NCBI RefSeq assembly: GCF_000161455.1
Contig: NZ_CM000745.1
Location: 1-14,874 of the forward strand
Direction of reading: 5' to 3'
DNA length: 14,874 bases
Origin: Bacillus pseudomycoides DSM 12442
GTDB lineage: Bacteria; Bacillota; Bacilli; Bacillales; Bacillaceae_G
The first letter of the stretch is position 1, and every line of letters begins with the position of its first letter. A model generated the notes under the pieces. It was not told the DNA's origin, ran no database searches, and worked only from the letters and a program-made list of their open reading frames with translations. Shown here piece by piece: positions 1 through 6,795 of the stretch. The translations under genes and the position numbers were made by a program.

Positions 1-20
1 TTTCTCAATCACTTCGTCAA
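1..20 (-). promoter_or_regulatory. second rRNA-type promoter (P2), cut by window edge
   Basis: On the minus strand a TTGACG hexamer lies at 15-20, about 60 bases downstream of the P1 promoter described next. Its -10 element would fall outside the window. Tandem promoters after bofA are the expected start of a ribosomal RNA operon at this locus in Bacillus; the operon itself is outside the window, so this is inferred from position and from the hexamer. Confidence 0.5.
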
Positions 21-54
21 CTTCTTTTTTCTTGTGTCGTTGACGACGCTTATT

Positions 55-84
55 AATTTATCACATTAACAATTAATAAGTCAA
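55..84 (-). promoter_or_regulatory. sigma-A promoter P1 of a downstream rRNA operon (inferred)
   Basis: The minus strand shows a -35 TTGACT at 79-84 and, after a 17-base spacer, ATAAAT at 56-61 (or TAAATT at 55-60 with 18 bases). No reading frame of note follows toward the window edge, and a second TTGACG lies downstream. Tandem strong promoters directly after bofA are typical of the rRNA operon found at this place in Bacillus chromosomes. The rRNA genes are not in the window. Confidence 0.65.
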
Positions 85-109
85 CACTATTTTTCACTTT
101 TTTAAAATA

Positions 110-138
110 AATGCCAAAATGTTATTCATCCTGGCATT
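110..138 (-). terminator. possible weak terminator at the end of bofA
   Basis: AATGCCA at 110-116 and TGGCATT at 132-138 form a 7-pair stem. The bofA stop codon lies in the loop. On the minus strand the stem is followed by TATTTT, a poor T-tract. It may reduce read-through into the rRNA promoters. Confidence 0.4.
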
Positions 139-395
139 ATATATAATTTAATGATAACTAAAGCACAAATACCCGGTACCCCCAAAATGCTAGAAATAGA
201 AGCTGTACCAATATTAATTGGAATATGAAAACCAAAATATGTTCCAATCACATTAACGGCAAACAATAATACTACACCTATCATTACTTTAACGAATATC
301 TTTCCTATGAATTGCAACGGTTTCACTGAGGCGCCAAAAATCAGCAAAACAAATACCAAAGCAAGAATTCCACCAATAATCAATGTAGAGTTCAT
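126..395 (-). CDS. bofA: BofA, integral membrane inhibitor of pro-sigma-K processing
   Basis: The 89-residue protein is close to the usual BofA length. BofA sits in the mother-cell-derived membrane around the forespore and, with SpoIVFA, holds the SpoIVFB protease inactive until the forespore signals, so that pro-sigma-K is cut at the right time in sporulation. Two hydrophobic stretches are visible (about 3-24 and 34-56). Asn48, Asn61 and Thr64, known as important for SpoIVFB inhibition in B. subtilis BofA, are all present. The start is the ATG at 393-395, preceded by an excellent AAGGAGGGGG at 399-408; an upstream in-frame extension to 449 has no such site. It stands alone between the yaaL terminator and the rRNA promoters, as in B. 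subtilis. Confidence 0.95.
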   Translation of the reverse strand: MNSTLIIGGILALVFVLLIFGASVKPLQFIGKIFVKVMIGVVLLFAVNVIGTYFGFHIPINIGTASISSILGVPGICALVIIKLYIMPG

Positions 396-426
396 TTTCC
401 CCCTCCTTATATAACCTATACACTCT

Positions 427-456
427 ATTTGTATGGGACAAGGAAACAAAAAATAC
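427..456 (-). promoter_or_regulatory. possible sigma-E-like promoter for bofA
   Basis: On the minus strand CATACAAAT (427-435) matches the sigma-E -10 consensus well. A GTATT at 452-456 resembles part of the -35, although the 16-base spacing is slightly long. A mother-cell sigma-E promoter would suit the role of bofA. A weak sigma-A reading (TTGTCC with TAGGTT) overlaps it, so the assignment is tentative. Confidence 0.28.
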
Positions 457-467
457 CGTTCAATTAT

Positions 468-600
468 TTTATTCAGTGTGGAGATTCATCCCTACTAATT
501 ATTAGTTCTCACTGATCGGGATTTTACGAGCAATTGATTACTTATAATTCCGCTGCATTTTTAGATTGAGATTTCGCCGCCCGAGAATAATAGTATAAAG
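468..600. repeat. possible B. cereus-group intergenic repeat (bcr-like), not confirmed
   Basis: This non-coding stretch between bofA and yaaL has the composition of a mobile intergenic repeat rather than of a promoter region. It begins after TTTAT (468-472), ends at ATAAA (595-599), has an imperfect hairpin near 474-495 and a perfect odd palindrome ACTAATTATTAGT at 493-505. Repeats of about 150 bp (bcr1) are known in the B. cereus group. The assignment rests on general resemblance only, since a single copy lies in the window. Confidence 0.28.
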
Positions 601-632
601 AAAAGACCCTATTTTAAAAAACAGGGTCTTTT
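601..632 (-). terminator. rho-independent terminator of the dnaX-ebfC-recR-yaaL operon
   Basis: A 10-pair stem, AAAAGACCCT (601-610) with AGGGTCTTTT (623-632), encloses a 12-base loop. The A/T ends give a T-run on either strand. On the minus strand it begins inside the yaaL stop codon, so the operon ends right at its last gene. Confidence 0.85.
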
Positions 633-852
633 ACCATTGCTCCATTTTTACAGGACGCCTTTTTGCTTCTTTTAGCAAGAAAAAGTATTTTGCTTCTGCT
701 ATTTTCAAAGAACATAGTACATCTTGAGATGGTTCGACACTTTGTTCTACCATCCTTTTTTGACGTAACCACTCATTCTTCACTTTTTCTAATGCAGCAA
801 TTAACTTATCATCATATTCTTTTCGCAACTTGCCCTTTTTTTGAAAAAACAT
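631..852 (-). CDS. yaaL: YaaL family protein (DUF2508), function unknown
   Basis: The 73-residue protein is lysine-rich and charged, begins MFFQKKGKLRK, and appears wholly alpha-helical with no membrane segment. It resembles Bacillus YaaL, a small conserved protein always found after recR; its function is not known. The start ATG (850-852) has GAGGAG at 861-866, overlapping the recR stop, and only 14 bases separate the two genes, so translation is probably coupled. It is the last gene of the dnaX operon and its stop overlaps the terminator stem. Confidence 0.88.
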   Translation of the reverse strand: MFFQKKGKLRKEYDDKLIAALEKVKNEWLRQKRMVEQSVEPSQDVLCSLKIAEAKYFFLLKEAKRRPVKMEQW

Positions 853-866
853 TTTGATTTCTCCTC

Positions 867-1463
867 TTATATTTCTCTACGGCCTTCTAGAGCCTTCGAT
901 AGCGTTACTTCATCCGCATATTCTAAATCTCCACCAACGGGAAGACCATGCGCAATACGAGTCACTTTAATACCTGTCGGTTTTAAGAGGCGGGAAATAT
1001 ACATCGCTGTAGCTTCCCCTTCAATATTCGGGTTCGTTGCTAAAATAACTTCTTGTACAGTTTCATCTTGTAACCTTTTTAATAACTGTGGAATATTAAT
1101 GTCCTCCGGTCCAATTCCCTCCATTGGTGAGATTGCACCACGAAGCACATGATAGACACCTTGATATTCTTTCATTTTTTCCATCGCGATTACATCTTTT
1201 GCTTCCTGTACAACACAAACAACCGATTGGTCACGATGTGAATCATCACAAATATAACAAGGATCACGATCTGTAATATGTCCACAAACAGAACAGTATG
1301 TTAAATTCCGCTTTGCATTTACAAGTGATTTAGCAAAATCTAATACGTCGTCTTCTTTCATATCTAACACGAAGAAAGCCAATCGGACTGCCGTTTTCGG
1401 ACCAATCCCTGGCAACTTCATAAAGCTATCAATAAGCTTCGAAATCGGTTCTGGATAATGCAT
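867..1463 (-). CDS. recR: RecR, recombination mediator protein
   Basis: RecR works with RecO (and RecF) to load RecA on SSB-coated single-stranded DNA at gaps during recombinational repair. The 198-residue length is exactly typical. Domains appear in order: a helix-hairpin-helix motif around residues 14-26 (KLPGIGPKTA); a C4 zinc finger with Cys57, Cys60, Cys69 and Cys72; a Toprim domain from about 80 to 175, including Glu87 and the NPNIEGEATA segment near 144; and a C-terminal part with PVGGDLEYAD. The ATG start has GGAGGA at 1473-1478. It lies 17 bases after ebfC and 14 before yaaL, in the conserved dnaX-ebfC-recR cluster. Confidence 0.97.
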   Translation of the reverse strand: MHYPEPISKLIDSFMKLPGIGPKTAVRLAFFVLDMKEDDVLDFAKSLVNAKRNLTYCSVCGHITDRDPCYICDDSHRDQSVVCVVQEAKDVIAMEKMKEYQGVYHVLRGAISPMEGIGPEDINIPQLLKRLQDETVQEVILATNPNIEGEATAMYISRLLKPTGIKVTRIAHGLPVGGDLEYADEVTLSKALEGRREI

Positions 1464-1480
1464 ATATCAATATCCTCCTA

Positions 1481-1810
1481 CTAGAACATTCCACCTGGTA
1501 AGTTTAAGCCTTTTGTGAATTGCCCCATTGTAGAGTTTGAAAGTTCCTCAGCTTGCTTAAGTGCATCATTTGTTGCAGCTAACACAAGGTCTTGTAACAT
1601 TTCGATATCTTCTGGGTCTACAACTTCTTCTTTAATTTTCACTTCAAGAATTTGCTTGTGACCATTTACAATAACGGTAACCATTCCGCCGCCAGCTGTA
1701 CCTTCAACTGTTCTTTCACCAAGTTCCTCTTGTGCTTTCGCCATTTGCTTTTGCATTTTTTGCATTTGTTTCATCATGTTATTCATATTTCCCATTCCGC
1801 CACGCATCAT
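1481..1810 (-). CDS. ebfC: YbaB/EbfC family nucleoid-associated protein
   Basis: The 109-residue protein belongs to the YbaB/EbfC family of small dimeric DNA-binding proteins associated with the nucleoid (YaaK in B. subtilis). The N-terminus is rich in methionine, glutamine and lysine and forms a helix (about residues 9-30). The central part has the family's beta-strand core (GMVTVIVNGHKQILEVKI) and the VDPEDIEMLQDLVLAATNDAL helix, here written in short pieces: VDPEDIEMLQDL then VLAATNDAL. The ATG at 1808-1810 has AGGAGG at 1819-1824; the second codon is also ATG, so initiation one codon later is possible. It sits between dnaX and recR, the standard bacterial arrangement. Confidence 0.95.
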   Translation of the reverse strand: MMRGGMGNMNNMMKQMQKMQKQMAKAQEELGERTVEGTAGGGMVTVIVNGHKQILEVKIKEEVVDPEDIEMLQDLVLAATNDALKQAEELSNSTMGQFTKGLNLPGGMF

Positions 1811-1832
1811 AATAAATTCCTCCTAATTGTTA

Positions 1833-3521
1833 TTATTCTTTTATTTCAATAAGTTGTTGCCCTACTAACTTTACCGCCTCTTCTACGAGAGGATCTACTT
1901 TTTGTTCCGCAGCTTCTTCTGAATTCCCACCTTCACGTTGTAAAAATTCTTCGCGAATTTTCCCCCACTCACTCTTTGGAATTGCAATCATATTCAACCT
2001 TTTACTCAACAATTCAAAAAGAATTTGTTCTACGGTATCCATTGCATCACGATTTTCACTTGCCATTTTGCAATGTATCTCATATTGGAAAGCTAACACA
2101 TAAGAATCTTCAGAAGCTGCAACTGGTTCACTATTCTCTAATAATACAGCAAACGCTACTTTATTATAGGATTTAAGTCTTCCTAGCAACTCACCCCATA
2201 TACCTTTTAATTTCTCTAAATCTTGGCGTTTCGCTTGCTTTAATACTTCATGTACCCGTCCAACAGGTATTTTCATACTTCCTGTCCGCACAGGTTTTGG
2301 CGTTGTACGTGCCTCTCTTACTTCCTGTTGCGCACCAGCTGGCACACCATTCTTCTTCACATGTTCTAGTTCTTTTTCTAGTTGTTGCATTCTATTCATA
2401 ATTGCTTGCAAACGGTCTGCACCATTCGTCTGCACCATAAATTGCTGGCAAAGTTGCACCATAACAACTTCTAAGAAAATCCGCGGATGATTTGTCCACT
2501 TCATCTCCTGTTGCCCCTTACTGAGCGTATGAATAATTTCATAAATCATCTCAGGTTGCATCGCTTCACTTAGCATACGGAACTGGTCATCTACAATTAC
2601 CCGTTCTAACATATGTTCCAATTGTGGTGAAGTTTGATATAAGAGCATATCACGATAATAGTAAATGAAATCTTCCATAAAACGAACTGGGTCTTTTCCT
2701 TTACTCATCATATCATCAATAATACGCAATGCTCTTGATACATCATTCTCGCGCATGCATTCTACAAGGTTACCTAAATATTGTTGAGAAACAGAACCTG
2801 TTACCGCTAAGACATCTTCAGTCGTAACTACTTCATCGCTATAAGAAATAGCTTGGTCGATCAGACTGAGTGCATCACGCATACCACCCTCAGCAGCACG
2901 CGCAACAATTTGTAATGCTTCATCTTCTACCTTTGTACCTTCATTTGTAACAACCGTCGCTAATCTCTCTACAATATCATGTACTGATATCTTCCGAAAT
3001 TCAAAACGTTGACAGCGTGAAATGATTGTAGGTGGGATTTTATGAGGCTCTGTAGTCGCTAAAATAAAGATAACATGTTGTGGTGGTTCTTCTAACGTCT
3101 TTAAAAGCGCATTAAAAGCTCCCATAGAAAGCATGTGGACCTCATCAATAATGTATACTTTATATCTCACTGCACTTGGGGCATACTTTACTTTATCTCT
3201 TATATCTCGAATTTCATCTACACCGTTATTTGAAGCCGCATCAATTTCTAATACATCCGAAATAGACCCTTGTGTAATGCCTAAACACGCAGGGCATTCA
3301 TTACAAGGTTCAGCTACTGGAGCATGCTCACAGTTAATTGTCTTTGCAAATACTTTTGCAATTGTCGTTTTACCTGTTCCTCTCGGGCCTGAAAATAAAT
3401 AAGCATGCGAAGCTTTCTCTTGAAGAATGGCATTTTGCAACGTTTTTGTTACGTGCTTTTGACCGACTACATCTTCAAAATTTTGCGGTCTCCATGTTCG
3501 GTATAACGCTTGGTATGACAC
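1833..3521 (-). CDS. dnaX: DNA polymerase III subunits gamma/tau
   Basis: DnaX is the ATPase of the clamp-loader complex, which opens the beta clamp and links the polymerases to the helicase at the replication fork. The length of 562 residues is nearly that of B. subtilis. Visible are the Walker A GPRGTGKT (45-52), a four-cysteine zinc module (Cys64, 73, 76, 79), Walker B IIDE (124-127), and the SRC motif (168-170) with its arginine finger. The collar follows to about 360, then a linker and a C-terminal tau-type domain. The start is GTG (3519-3521) with GAGGGAGG at 3532-3539. No A-AAA-AAG slippage heptamer of the E. coli type is seen. It heads the operon dnaX-ebfC-recR-yaaL. Confidence 0.97.
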   Translation of the reverse strand: MSYQALYRTWRPQNFEDVVGQKHVTKTLQNAILQEKASHAYLFSGPRGTGKTTIAKVFAKTINCEHAPVAEPCNECPACLGITQGSISDVLEIDAASNNGVDEIRDIRDKVKYAPSAVRYKVYIIDEVHMLSMGAFNALLKTLEEPPQHVIFILATTEPHKIPPTIISRCQRFEFRKISVHDIVERLATVVTNEGTKVEDEALQIVARAAEGGMRDALSLIDQAISYSDEVVTTEDVLAVTGSVSQQYLGNLVECMRENDVSRALRIIDDMMSKGKDPVRFMEDFIYYYRDMLLYQTSPQLEHMLERVIVDDQFRMLSEAMQPEMIYEIIHTLSKGQQEMKWTNHPRIFLEVVMVQLCQQFMVQTNGADRLQAIMNRMQQLEKELEHVKKNGVPAGAQQEVREARTTPKPVRTGSMKIPVGRVHEVLKQAKRQDLEKLKGIWGELLGRLKSYNKVAFAVLLENSEPVAASEDSYVLAFQYEIHCKMASENRDAMDTVEQILFELLSKRLNMIAIPKSEWGKIREEFLQREGGNSEEAAEQKVDPLVEEAVKLVGQQLIEIKE

Positions 3522-3558
3522 GAAAATACGGCCTCCCTCAAAGGTTATTATCTTGTAT

Positions 3559-3588
3559 ATTATAACCCATTCTGTTTATAGATTCCAA
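3559..3588 (-). promoter_or_regulatory. sigma-A promoter of the dnaX operon
   Basis: On the minus strand a perfect TATAAT (3559-3564) is preceded by TTGGAA (3583-3588) with an 18-base spacer. It lies between the scr terminator and the dnaX ribosome site, so the operon can be transcribed independently of scr. Confidence 0.7.
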
Positions 3589-3599
3589 AAGTTATTTTC

Positions 3600-3641
3600 T
3601 ATACAAAAAACCCACCTCTTTATATAAGGTGAGTTTTGTAT
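3600..3641 (-). terminator. rho-independent terminator of scr
   Basis: Read on the minus strand, ATACAAAACTCACCT pairs with AGGTGGGTTTTTTGTAT around a 9-base loop (core arms 3613-3617 and 3627-3631), with one mismatch and a T-run inside the 3' arm. It follows the mature SRP RNA end by about a dozen bases and precedes the dnaX promoter. Confidence 0.78.
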
Positions 3642-3652
3642 ACATATATAAC

Positions 3653-3921
3653 TGCCGTGCACCTTCTGTCGATTACGTACCATAAGCGTTACTTAAGCAG
3701 TTAGCTCGGTTCAGGCACTCCTGCGGCACACGAGAAAACCCGCTTATTGCTGCTTCCTTCCGGACCTGACAAGGTTCACGGGGTCCCGTTGCGCAGGACC
3801 CAAACGTCAACACCACTTACTTAAGGCAGGCCTTACAGTAACATAACCTCGAGAAGGGATTCGGCCTCGCTAGAGCGGATTGCGAGTACAGGGCACCGCT
3901 ACCTCCCCGCTTAGCACGGCA
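3653..3921 (-). ncRNA. scr: SRP RNA, large Bacillus type (scRNA)
   Basis: This is the RNA scaffold of the signal recognition particle, which binds Ffh and targets membrane and secreted proteins to the translocon. The strongest evidence is the Ffh-binding domain, GGUCCGGAAGGAAGCAGCA (minus strand, about 3751-3766 and flanks), and the Alu domain near the 5' end (GGGGAGGUAGCGGUGCCCUGUA). The two ends, UGCCGUGC (3914-3921) and GCACGGCA (3653-3660), pair perfectly, giving a mature length of about 269 nt, matching the roughly 270-nt scRNA of B. subtilis and unlike the 114-nt 4.5S RNA of E. coli. The position between tadA and dnaX is also that of B. subtilis. Confidence 0.96.
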
Positions 3922-3963
3922 AAGTTAAAACCAATATTCGGTTGCCTTAATGAAGGCAATATC

Positions 3964-3992
3964 AGTATAACTTGTTTCTTCATAAATTGCAA
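3964..3992 (-). promoter_or_regulatory. sigma-A promoter of scr
   Basis: On the minus strand TTGCAA (3987-3992), a 17-base spacer and TATACT (3964-3969) form a strong promoter immediately after the tadA stop. Transcription would begin near 3957, about 36 bases before the mature 5' end, so a precursor must be trimmed. A hairpin TTGCCTT/AAGGCAA (3942-3948 with 3953-3959) lies in the trimmed leader. Confidence 0.8.
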
Positions 3993-3997
3993 ATATG

Positions 3998-4495
3998 TTA
4001 AGCACCTGTATTTTTATCCAATTTTTCCTTCTTCTCTTTCCTTCTTTTACGAAGCTCTCTAAAAAAATTCGTTAACAACATGCCACATTCTTCTTCCATC
4101 ACACCAGATACTACTTCACATTGGTGATTAAAACGCTCGTCCGTTAAAAGGTTCATTAAAGTGCCTGCACATCCACCCTTTGGATCACTTGCACCATATA
4201 CGACACGTTTTACACGGGATAACACAATTCCACCTGCGCACATCGGACATGGTTCTAATGTAACGTATAACGTTGCATTTTCTAAACGCCACGTACCTAA
4301 CTTTTTACAAGCTTCATCTATAGCTAATAACTCTGCATGAGCAATTGATCGTTGCTCTGTCTCTCTTAAATTGTGAGCAACGCTGATTACTTCTCCACCG
4401 AGTACAATAACAGCTCCAATCGGAACTTCTTGTATTTCTTCAGCTTTCTTCGCTTCTTCTATTGCAAGCTGCATAAAATAAATATCTTGTTCCAT
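3998..4495 (-). CDS. tadA: tRNA-specific adenosine deaminase TadA
   Basis: TadA converts adenosine 34 of tRNA-Arg(ACG) to inosine, which lets one tRNA read three arginine codons. The 165-residue protein has the zinc deaminase signature: HAE with zinc ligand His53 and proton-shuttle Glu55, and PCPMC with Cys83 and Cys86. The ATG start (4493-4495) has AGAGGA at 4504-4508. The lysine-rich tail after residue 150 (RKRRKEKKEK) is variable in the family. It lies just upstream of scr and diverges from the yaaI-like gene, the same neighbours as in B. subtilis. Confidence 0.96.
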   Translation of the reverse strand: MEQDIYFMQLAIEEAKKAEEIQEVPIGAVIVLGGEVISVAHNLRETEQRSIAHAELLAIDEACKKLGTWRLENATLYVTLEPCPMCAGGIVLSRVKRVVYGASDPKGGCAGTLMNLLTDERFNHQCEVVSGVMEEECGMLLTNFFRELRKRRKEKKEKLDKNTGA

Positions 4496-4827
4496 AATAC
4501 AGTCCTCTCATTACGAATAAAGTATTATAACCCTTTACTACTATATCAATCCATTTTGATTTTTGGACATATAACCCCCTGCTACGCAGAACAAAAAGTA
4601 AACTCCACTCATTTTATCCTTTTGTTTTCACTTGACATGGCGTAGGAAAAGGATCTGACCGCTTCTACCTATGATCGGATTCTCTCTCCAGCCCAAAAAG
4701 GAAGGTTTTATGTCAGTTTTTCAATTTATATTTATATACATACTATTCAATTACACTTCTCCTTACAGATACGGGATAACTTTCACACATCCAATCCACT
4801 CTAAAGAAAAAGGAAGGGTGATTACAT
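4496..4827. other. intergenic region between divergent tadA and yaaI-like gene
   Basis: These 332 bases hold no well-supported gene. Apart from the tadA -10 element, they contain a lone TTGACA at 4632-4637 (+) without a matching -10, and a short hydrophobic reading frame (4710-4856) listed separately. AAAAAGGAAGG occurs twice, at 4695-4705 and in the ribosome site of the yaaI-like gene at about 4807-4817. No yaaH remnant is recognisable. Confidence 0.5.
4524..4529 (-). promoter_or_regulatory. possible -10 element of the tadA promoter
   Basis: A perfect TATAAT on the minus strand lies 28 bases upstream of the tadA start, 15 bases beyond its ribosome site. No good -35 is seen at 16-18 bases; a TTGATA at 4544-4549 is too close (14 bases). 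It is the only plausible element here. Confidence 0.4.
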
Positions 4828-4856
4828 ATGAAAAATACCGCATTGCTCATTATTGA
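4710..4856 (+). CDS. doubtful 48-residue hydrophobic peptide upstream of yaaI-like gene
   Basis: An ATG with AAAAAGGAAGG just before it (4695-4705, 4 bases spacing) opens a 48-codon frame starting MSVFQFIFIYILFNY, with a hydrophobic N-terminus, and overlaps the start of the next gene by 29 bases in another frame. It could be a small membrane or leader peptide, or chance. No family is recognised. The composition is that of AT-rich intergenic DNA. Confidence 0.2.
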   Translation: MSVFQFIFIYILFNYTSPYRYGITFTHPIHSKEKGRVITYEKYRIAHY

Positions 4857-5367
4857 CATGATTAACGACTTCCAATTCTCGCATGGACCAACCCTTGCAC
4901 AAAAATGTCAAATAATTATAGAGCCTATTTTACACTTAAAACGAACAATGAAAATGAATGGTTATCCTGTTATTTATATTAACGATCATTATCAACTATG
5001 GAGAGCTGATATCGATCAACTTATTACTCATTGTACAAATGATTATAGCAAAAATATTATACAAGCAATCGCTCCCAGGGCAGATGATTATGTGTTTATT
5101 AAACCACATTATTCAGCATTTTATGAAACTCCCTTAAATTCTTTATTAGGACATTTAAAAGTTGAAAAACTTATCATAACAGGGATTGCAGGAAACATCT
5201 GCATTCTTTTTACAGCCAATGACGCTCATATGAGGAACTATACTCTATATGTACCTCAAGATTGCACTGCTTCTAACTCTGATCAAGATAATAAACACGC
5301 TTTAAAAATAATGGAAACAACATTAAAGGCAAATATTACACCCTCTTTTCAATTAAAACTTGAATAG
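4828..5367 (+). CDS. yaaI: isochorismatase-family cysteine hydrolase (YaaI-like)
   Basis: The 179-residue protein has the fold of isochorismatase/nicotinamidase hydrolases. The probable catalytic triad is Asp10 (in ALLIIDMINDF), Lys92 (in FIKPHYSAF) and the nucleophile Cys125 (in TGIAGNICILFTANDA). The substrate is not known; the family includes nicotinamidases, ureidoacrylate hydrolases and isochorismatases, and nothing in the neighbourhood (no siderophore genes) supports isochorismate. The ATG (4828-4830) has an AAGGAAGGGTG site at 4810-4820. By position, between tadA and the dgk-dck pair and on the opposite strand to tadA, it corresponds to yaaI of B. subtilis. No clear terminator separates it from dgk, so read-through is possible. 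Confidence 0.88.
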   Translation: MKNTALLIIDMINDFQFSHGPTLAQKCQIIIEPILHLKRTMKMNGYPVIYINDHYQLWRADIDQLITHCTNDYSKNIIQAIAPRADDYVFIKPHYSAFYETPLNSLLGHLKVEKLIITGIAGNICILFTANDAHMRNYTLYVPQDCTASNSDQDNKHALKIMETTLKANITPSFQLKLE

Positions 5368-5402
5368 CGTGCGTCGATTTTCCAACTTTTTATGACAAAT
5401 TA

Positions 5403-5431
5403 GTCCGCTTGCTTCCCTCTTGTGCTACAAT
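5403..5431 (+). promoter_or_regulatory. possible promoter of dgk-dck (extended -10)
   Basis: TACAAT at 5426-5431 is preceded by TG with one base between (5423-5424), forming an extended -10. The -35 at the 17-base position (5403-5408, GTCCGC) is poor, as is common for extended -10 promoters. It lies about 43 bases ahead of the dgk ribosome site. Confidence 0.5.
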
Positions 5432-5488
5432 AATTCTGTTTTGTGCTTTGTATTTACAGGAAATTATGAATTGAAAGGAGGAAACAGC

Positions 5489-6124
5489 GTGACCGGAGTA
5501 CCATTTATTACGGTTGAAGGACCTATCGGTGTTGGAAAAACTTCACTAGCGAAGGAAATTTCAGCTCACATGCAACTCCATTTATTAAAAGAGATTGTCG
5601 ATGAAAATCCTTTCTTAGGGAAATTTTATGAAAATATTGAAGAATGGAGTTTTCAAACAGAAATGTTCTTTCTTTGCAATCGCTATAAACAATTGGAAGA
5701 CATTAATATAAAATACTTGAATCAGCGTAAACCAGTGGTAGCAGATTATCATATACTTAAAAATTTAATTTTTGCATCTCGCTCATTAAAGGACGCTCAA
5801 TATGACAAGTACATGCAAATTTATCGTATTCTTACGCAAGATATGCCCGTACCAAATGTCATTGTATATTTAACAGCAAGTCTAGAAACATTACAAAAAC
5901 GAATTGCAATGCGTGGACGTGAATTTGAGAAAAACATGGATCCAAATTACTTACTACAGCTCACTAAAGATTATGAAACGGCAATGGATGCTTTTAAAAA
6001 GGACCATCCTGATATTCCAGTATTAAAATTCAATGGAGATAACATGGATTTCGTGAAGAACAGTGACGATCTAAATGTAATTTTATCCACTCTCCAAAAT
6101 ACACTCTTAAAGGGGACGAAATAG
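5489..6124 (+). CDS. dgk: deoxyguanosine kinase
   Basis: It phosphorylates deoxyguanosine (and related purine deoxynucleosides) to the monophosphate in the salvage of DNA precursors. The 211-residue protein has the P-loop GPIGVGKT at 11-18, the EEWSFQ segment near 51 that shapes the substrate site, ADYHI near 85, where the family often has DRS, and a lid segment MRGREFE (141-147). The start is GTG (5489-5491), with a strong AAAGGAGG at 5474-5481; an in-frame ATG at 5420 lies next to the promoter and lacks a site. It is assigned as dgk rather than dck by its ADYH motif and by its order relative to dck. dck follows after 2 bases. Confidence 0.92.
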   Translation: MTGVPFITVEGPIGVGKTSLAKEISAHMQLHLLKEIVDENPFLGKFYENIEEWSFQTEMFFLCNRYKQLEDINIKYLNQRKPVVADYHILKNLIFASRSLKDAQYDKYMQIYRILTQDMPVPNVIVYLTASLETLQKRIAMRGREFEKNMDPNYLLQLTKDYETAMDAFKKDHPDIPVLKFNGDNMDFVKNSDDLNVILSTLQNTLLKGTK

Positions 6125-6126
6125 CA

Positions 6127-6795
6127 ATGAATTTAAGGGAAAAGTATGATATACCAAATGATGCAGTAATTACAATTGCTGGTACAGTTGGCGTTGGTAA
6201 ATCAACTATGACAACCACACTTGCCAATGCTTTAGGTTACCGAACATCATTTGAAAAAGTAGATTCAAATCCATATTTAGATAAGTTCTATGCTGATTTC
6301 ACGCGCTGGAGCTTTCACTTACAAGTTTATTTTTTAGCAGAAAGATTTAAAGAACAAAAAAGAATTTTCGAATACGGCGGTGGCTTTGTACAGGATCGTT
6401 CTATCTATGAAGATACTGGCATTTTTGCGAAAATGCATCACGAAAAAGGAACAATGACAGAAACAGATTATGAAACATACAAAGGGTTATTCGATGCAAT
6501 GGTTATGACACCTTACTTCCCGCACCCAGACTTATTAATCTATCTAGAAGGTTCTTTTGATGATATTGTCAGTCGTATTCAAGAACGCGGTCGCCCTATG
6601 GAACAACAAACTCCAATTGAGTATTGGCAAGAAATGCACGGACGTTATGAAAACTGGATTAATAACTTTAATTCATGTCCTGTCCTACGCTTAAATATTA
6701 ATGAATACGATATTTTAAAAGATGAAGACTCAATTGAACCAATTATTAAGAAAATTGGTCATTTCTTAAAACAAACACGTAAGCTTGTAAAATAA
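6127..6795 (+). CDS. dck: deoxyadenosine/deoxycytidine kinase
   Basis: It phosphorylates deoxyadenosine and deoxycytidine in deoxynucleoside salvage and complements the preceding kinase. The 222-residue protein has the P-loop GTVGVGKS (19-26), a WSFHLQ segment near 61, the DRS motif (Asp90-Arg91-Ser92) and an ERGRPME lid (153-159). It is a paralogue of dgk and very similar along its length to B. subtilis Dck. The ATG (6127-6129) lies 2 bases after the dgk stop, with AAAGGGG at 6109-6115 inside the end of dgk, so translation is probably coupled. A strong terminator begins right at its stop codon. Confidence 0.95.
   Translation: MNLREKYDIPNDAVITIAGTVGVGKSTMTTTLANALGYRTSFEKVDSNPYLDKFYADFTRWSFHLQVYFLAERFKEQKRIFEYGGGFVQDRSIYEDTGIFAKMHHEKGTMTETDYETYKGLFDAMVMTPYFPHPDLLIYLEGSFDDIVSRIQERGRPMEQQTPIEYWQEMHGRYENWINNFNSCPVLRLNINEYDILKDEDSIEPIIKKIGHFLKQTRKLVK

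Noticed and set aside
841..1152. Plus-strand open frame over recR
   Set aside because: Lies antisense inside a well-conserved recR gene and has no convincing ribosome site.
1833..2400. Programmed frameshift giving a short gamma form of DnaX
   Set aside because: No A-AAA-AAG heptamer in frame; the A-rich runs seen (for example in the EKELE region) do not fit the X-XXY-YYZ pattern.
3133..3402. Plus-strand open frame over dnaX
   Set aside because: Antisense shadow of the conserved ATPase core; no ribosome site or recognisable protein.
4632..4675. TTGACA at 4632 as promoter of the yaaI-like gene
   Set aside because: No -10 at 16-18 bases; the next TATGAT (4670-4675) is 32 bases away.
4739..4746. 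CATACTAT as a forespore or mother-cell sigma factor -10 for the yaaI-like gene
   Set aside because: No fitting -35 at the required distance; AT-rich context makes the match weak.
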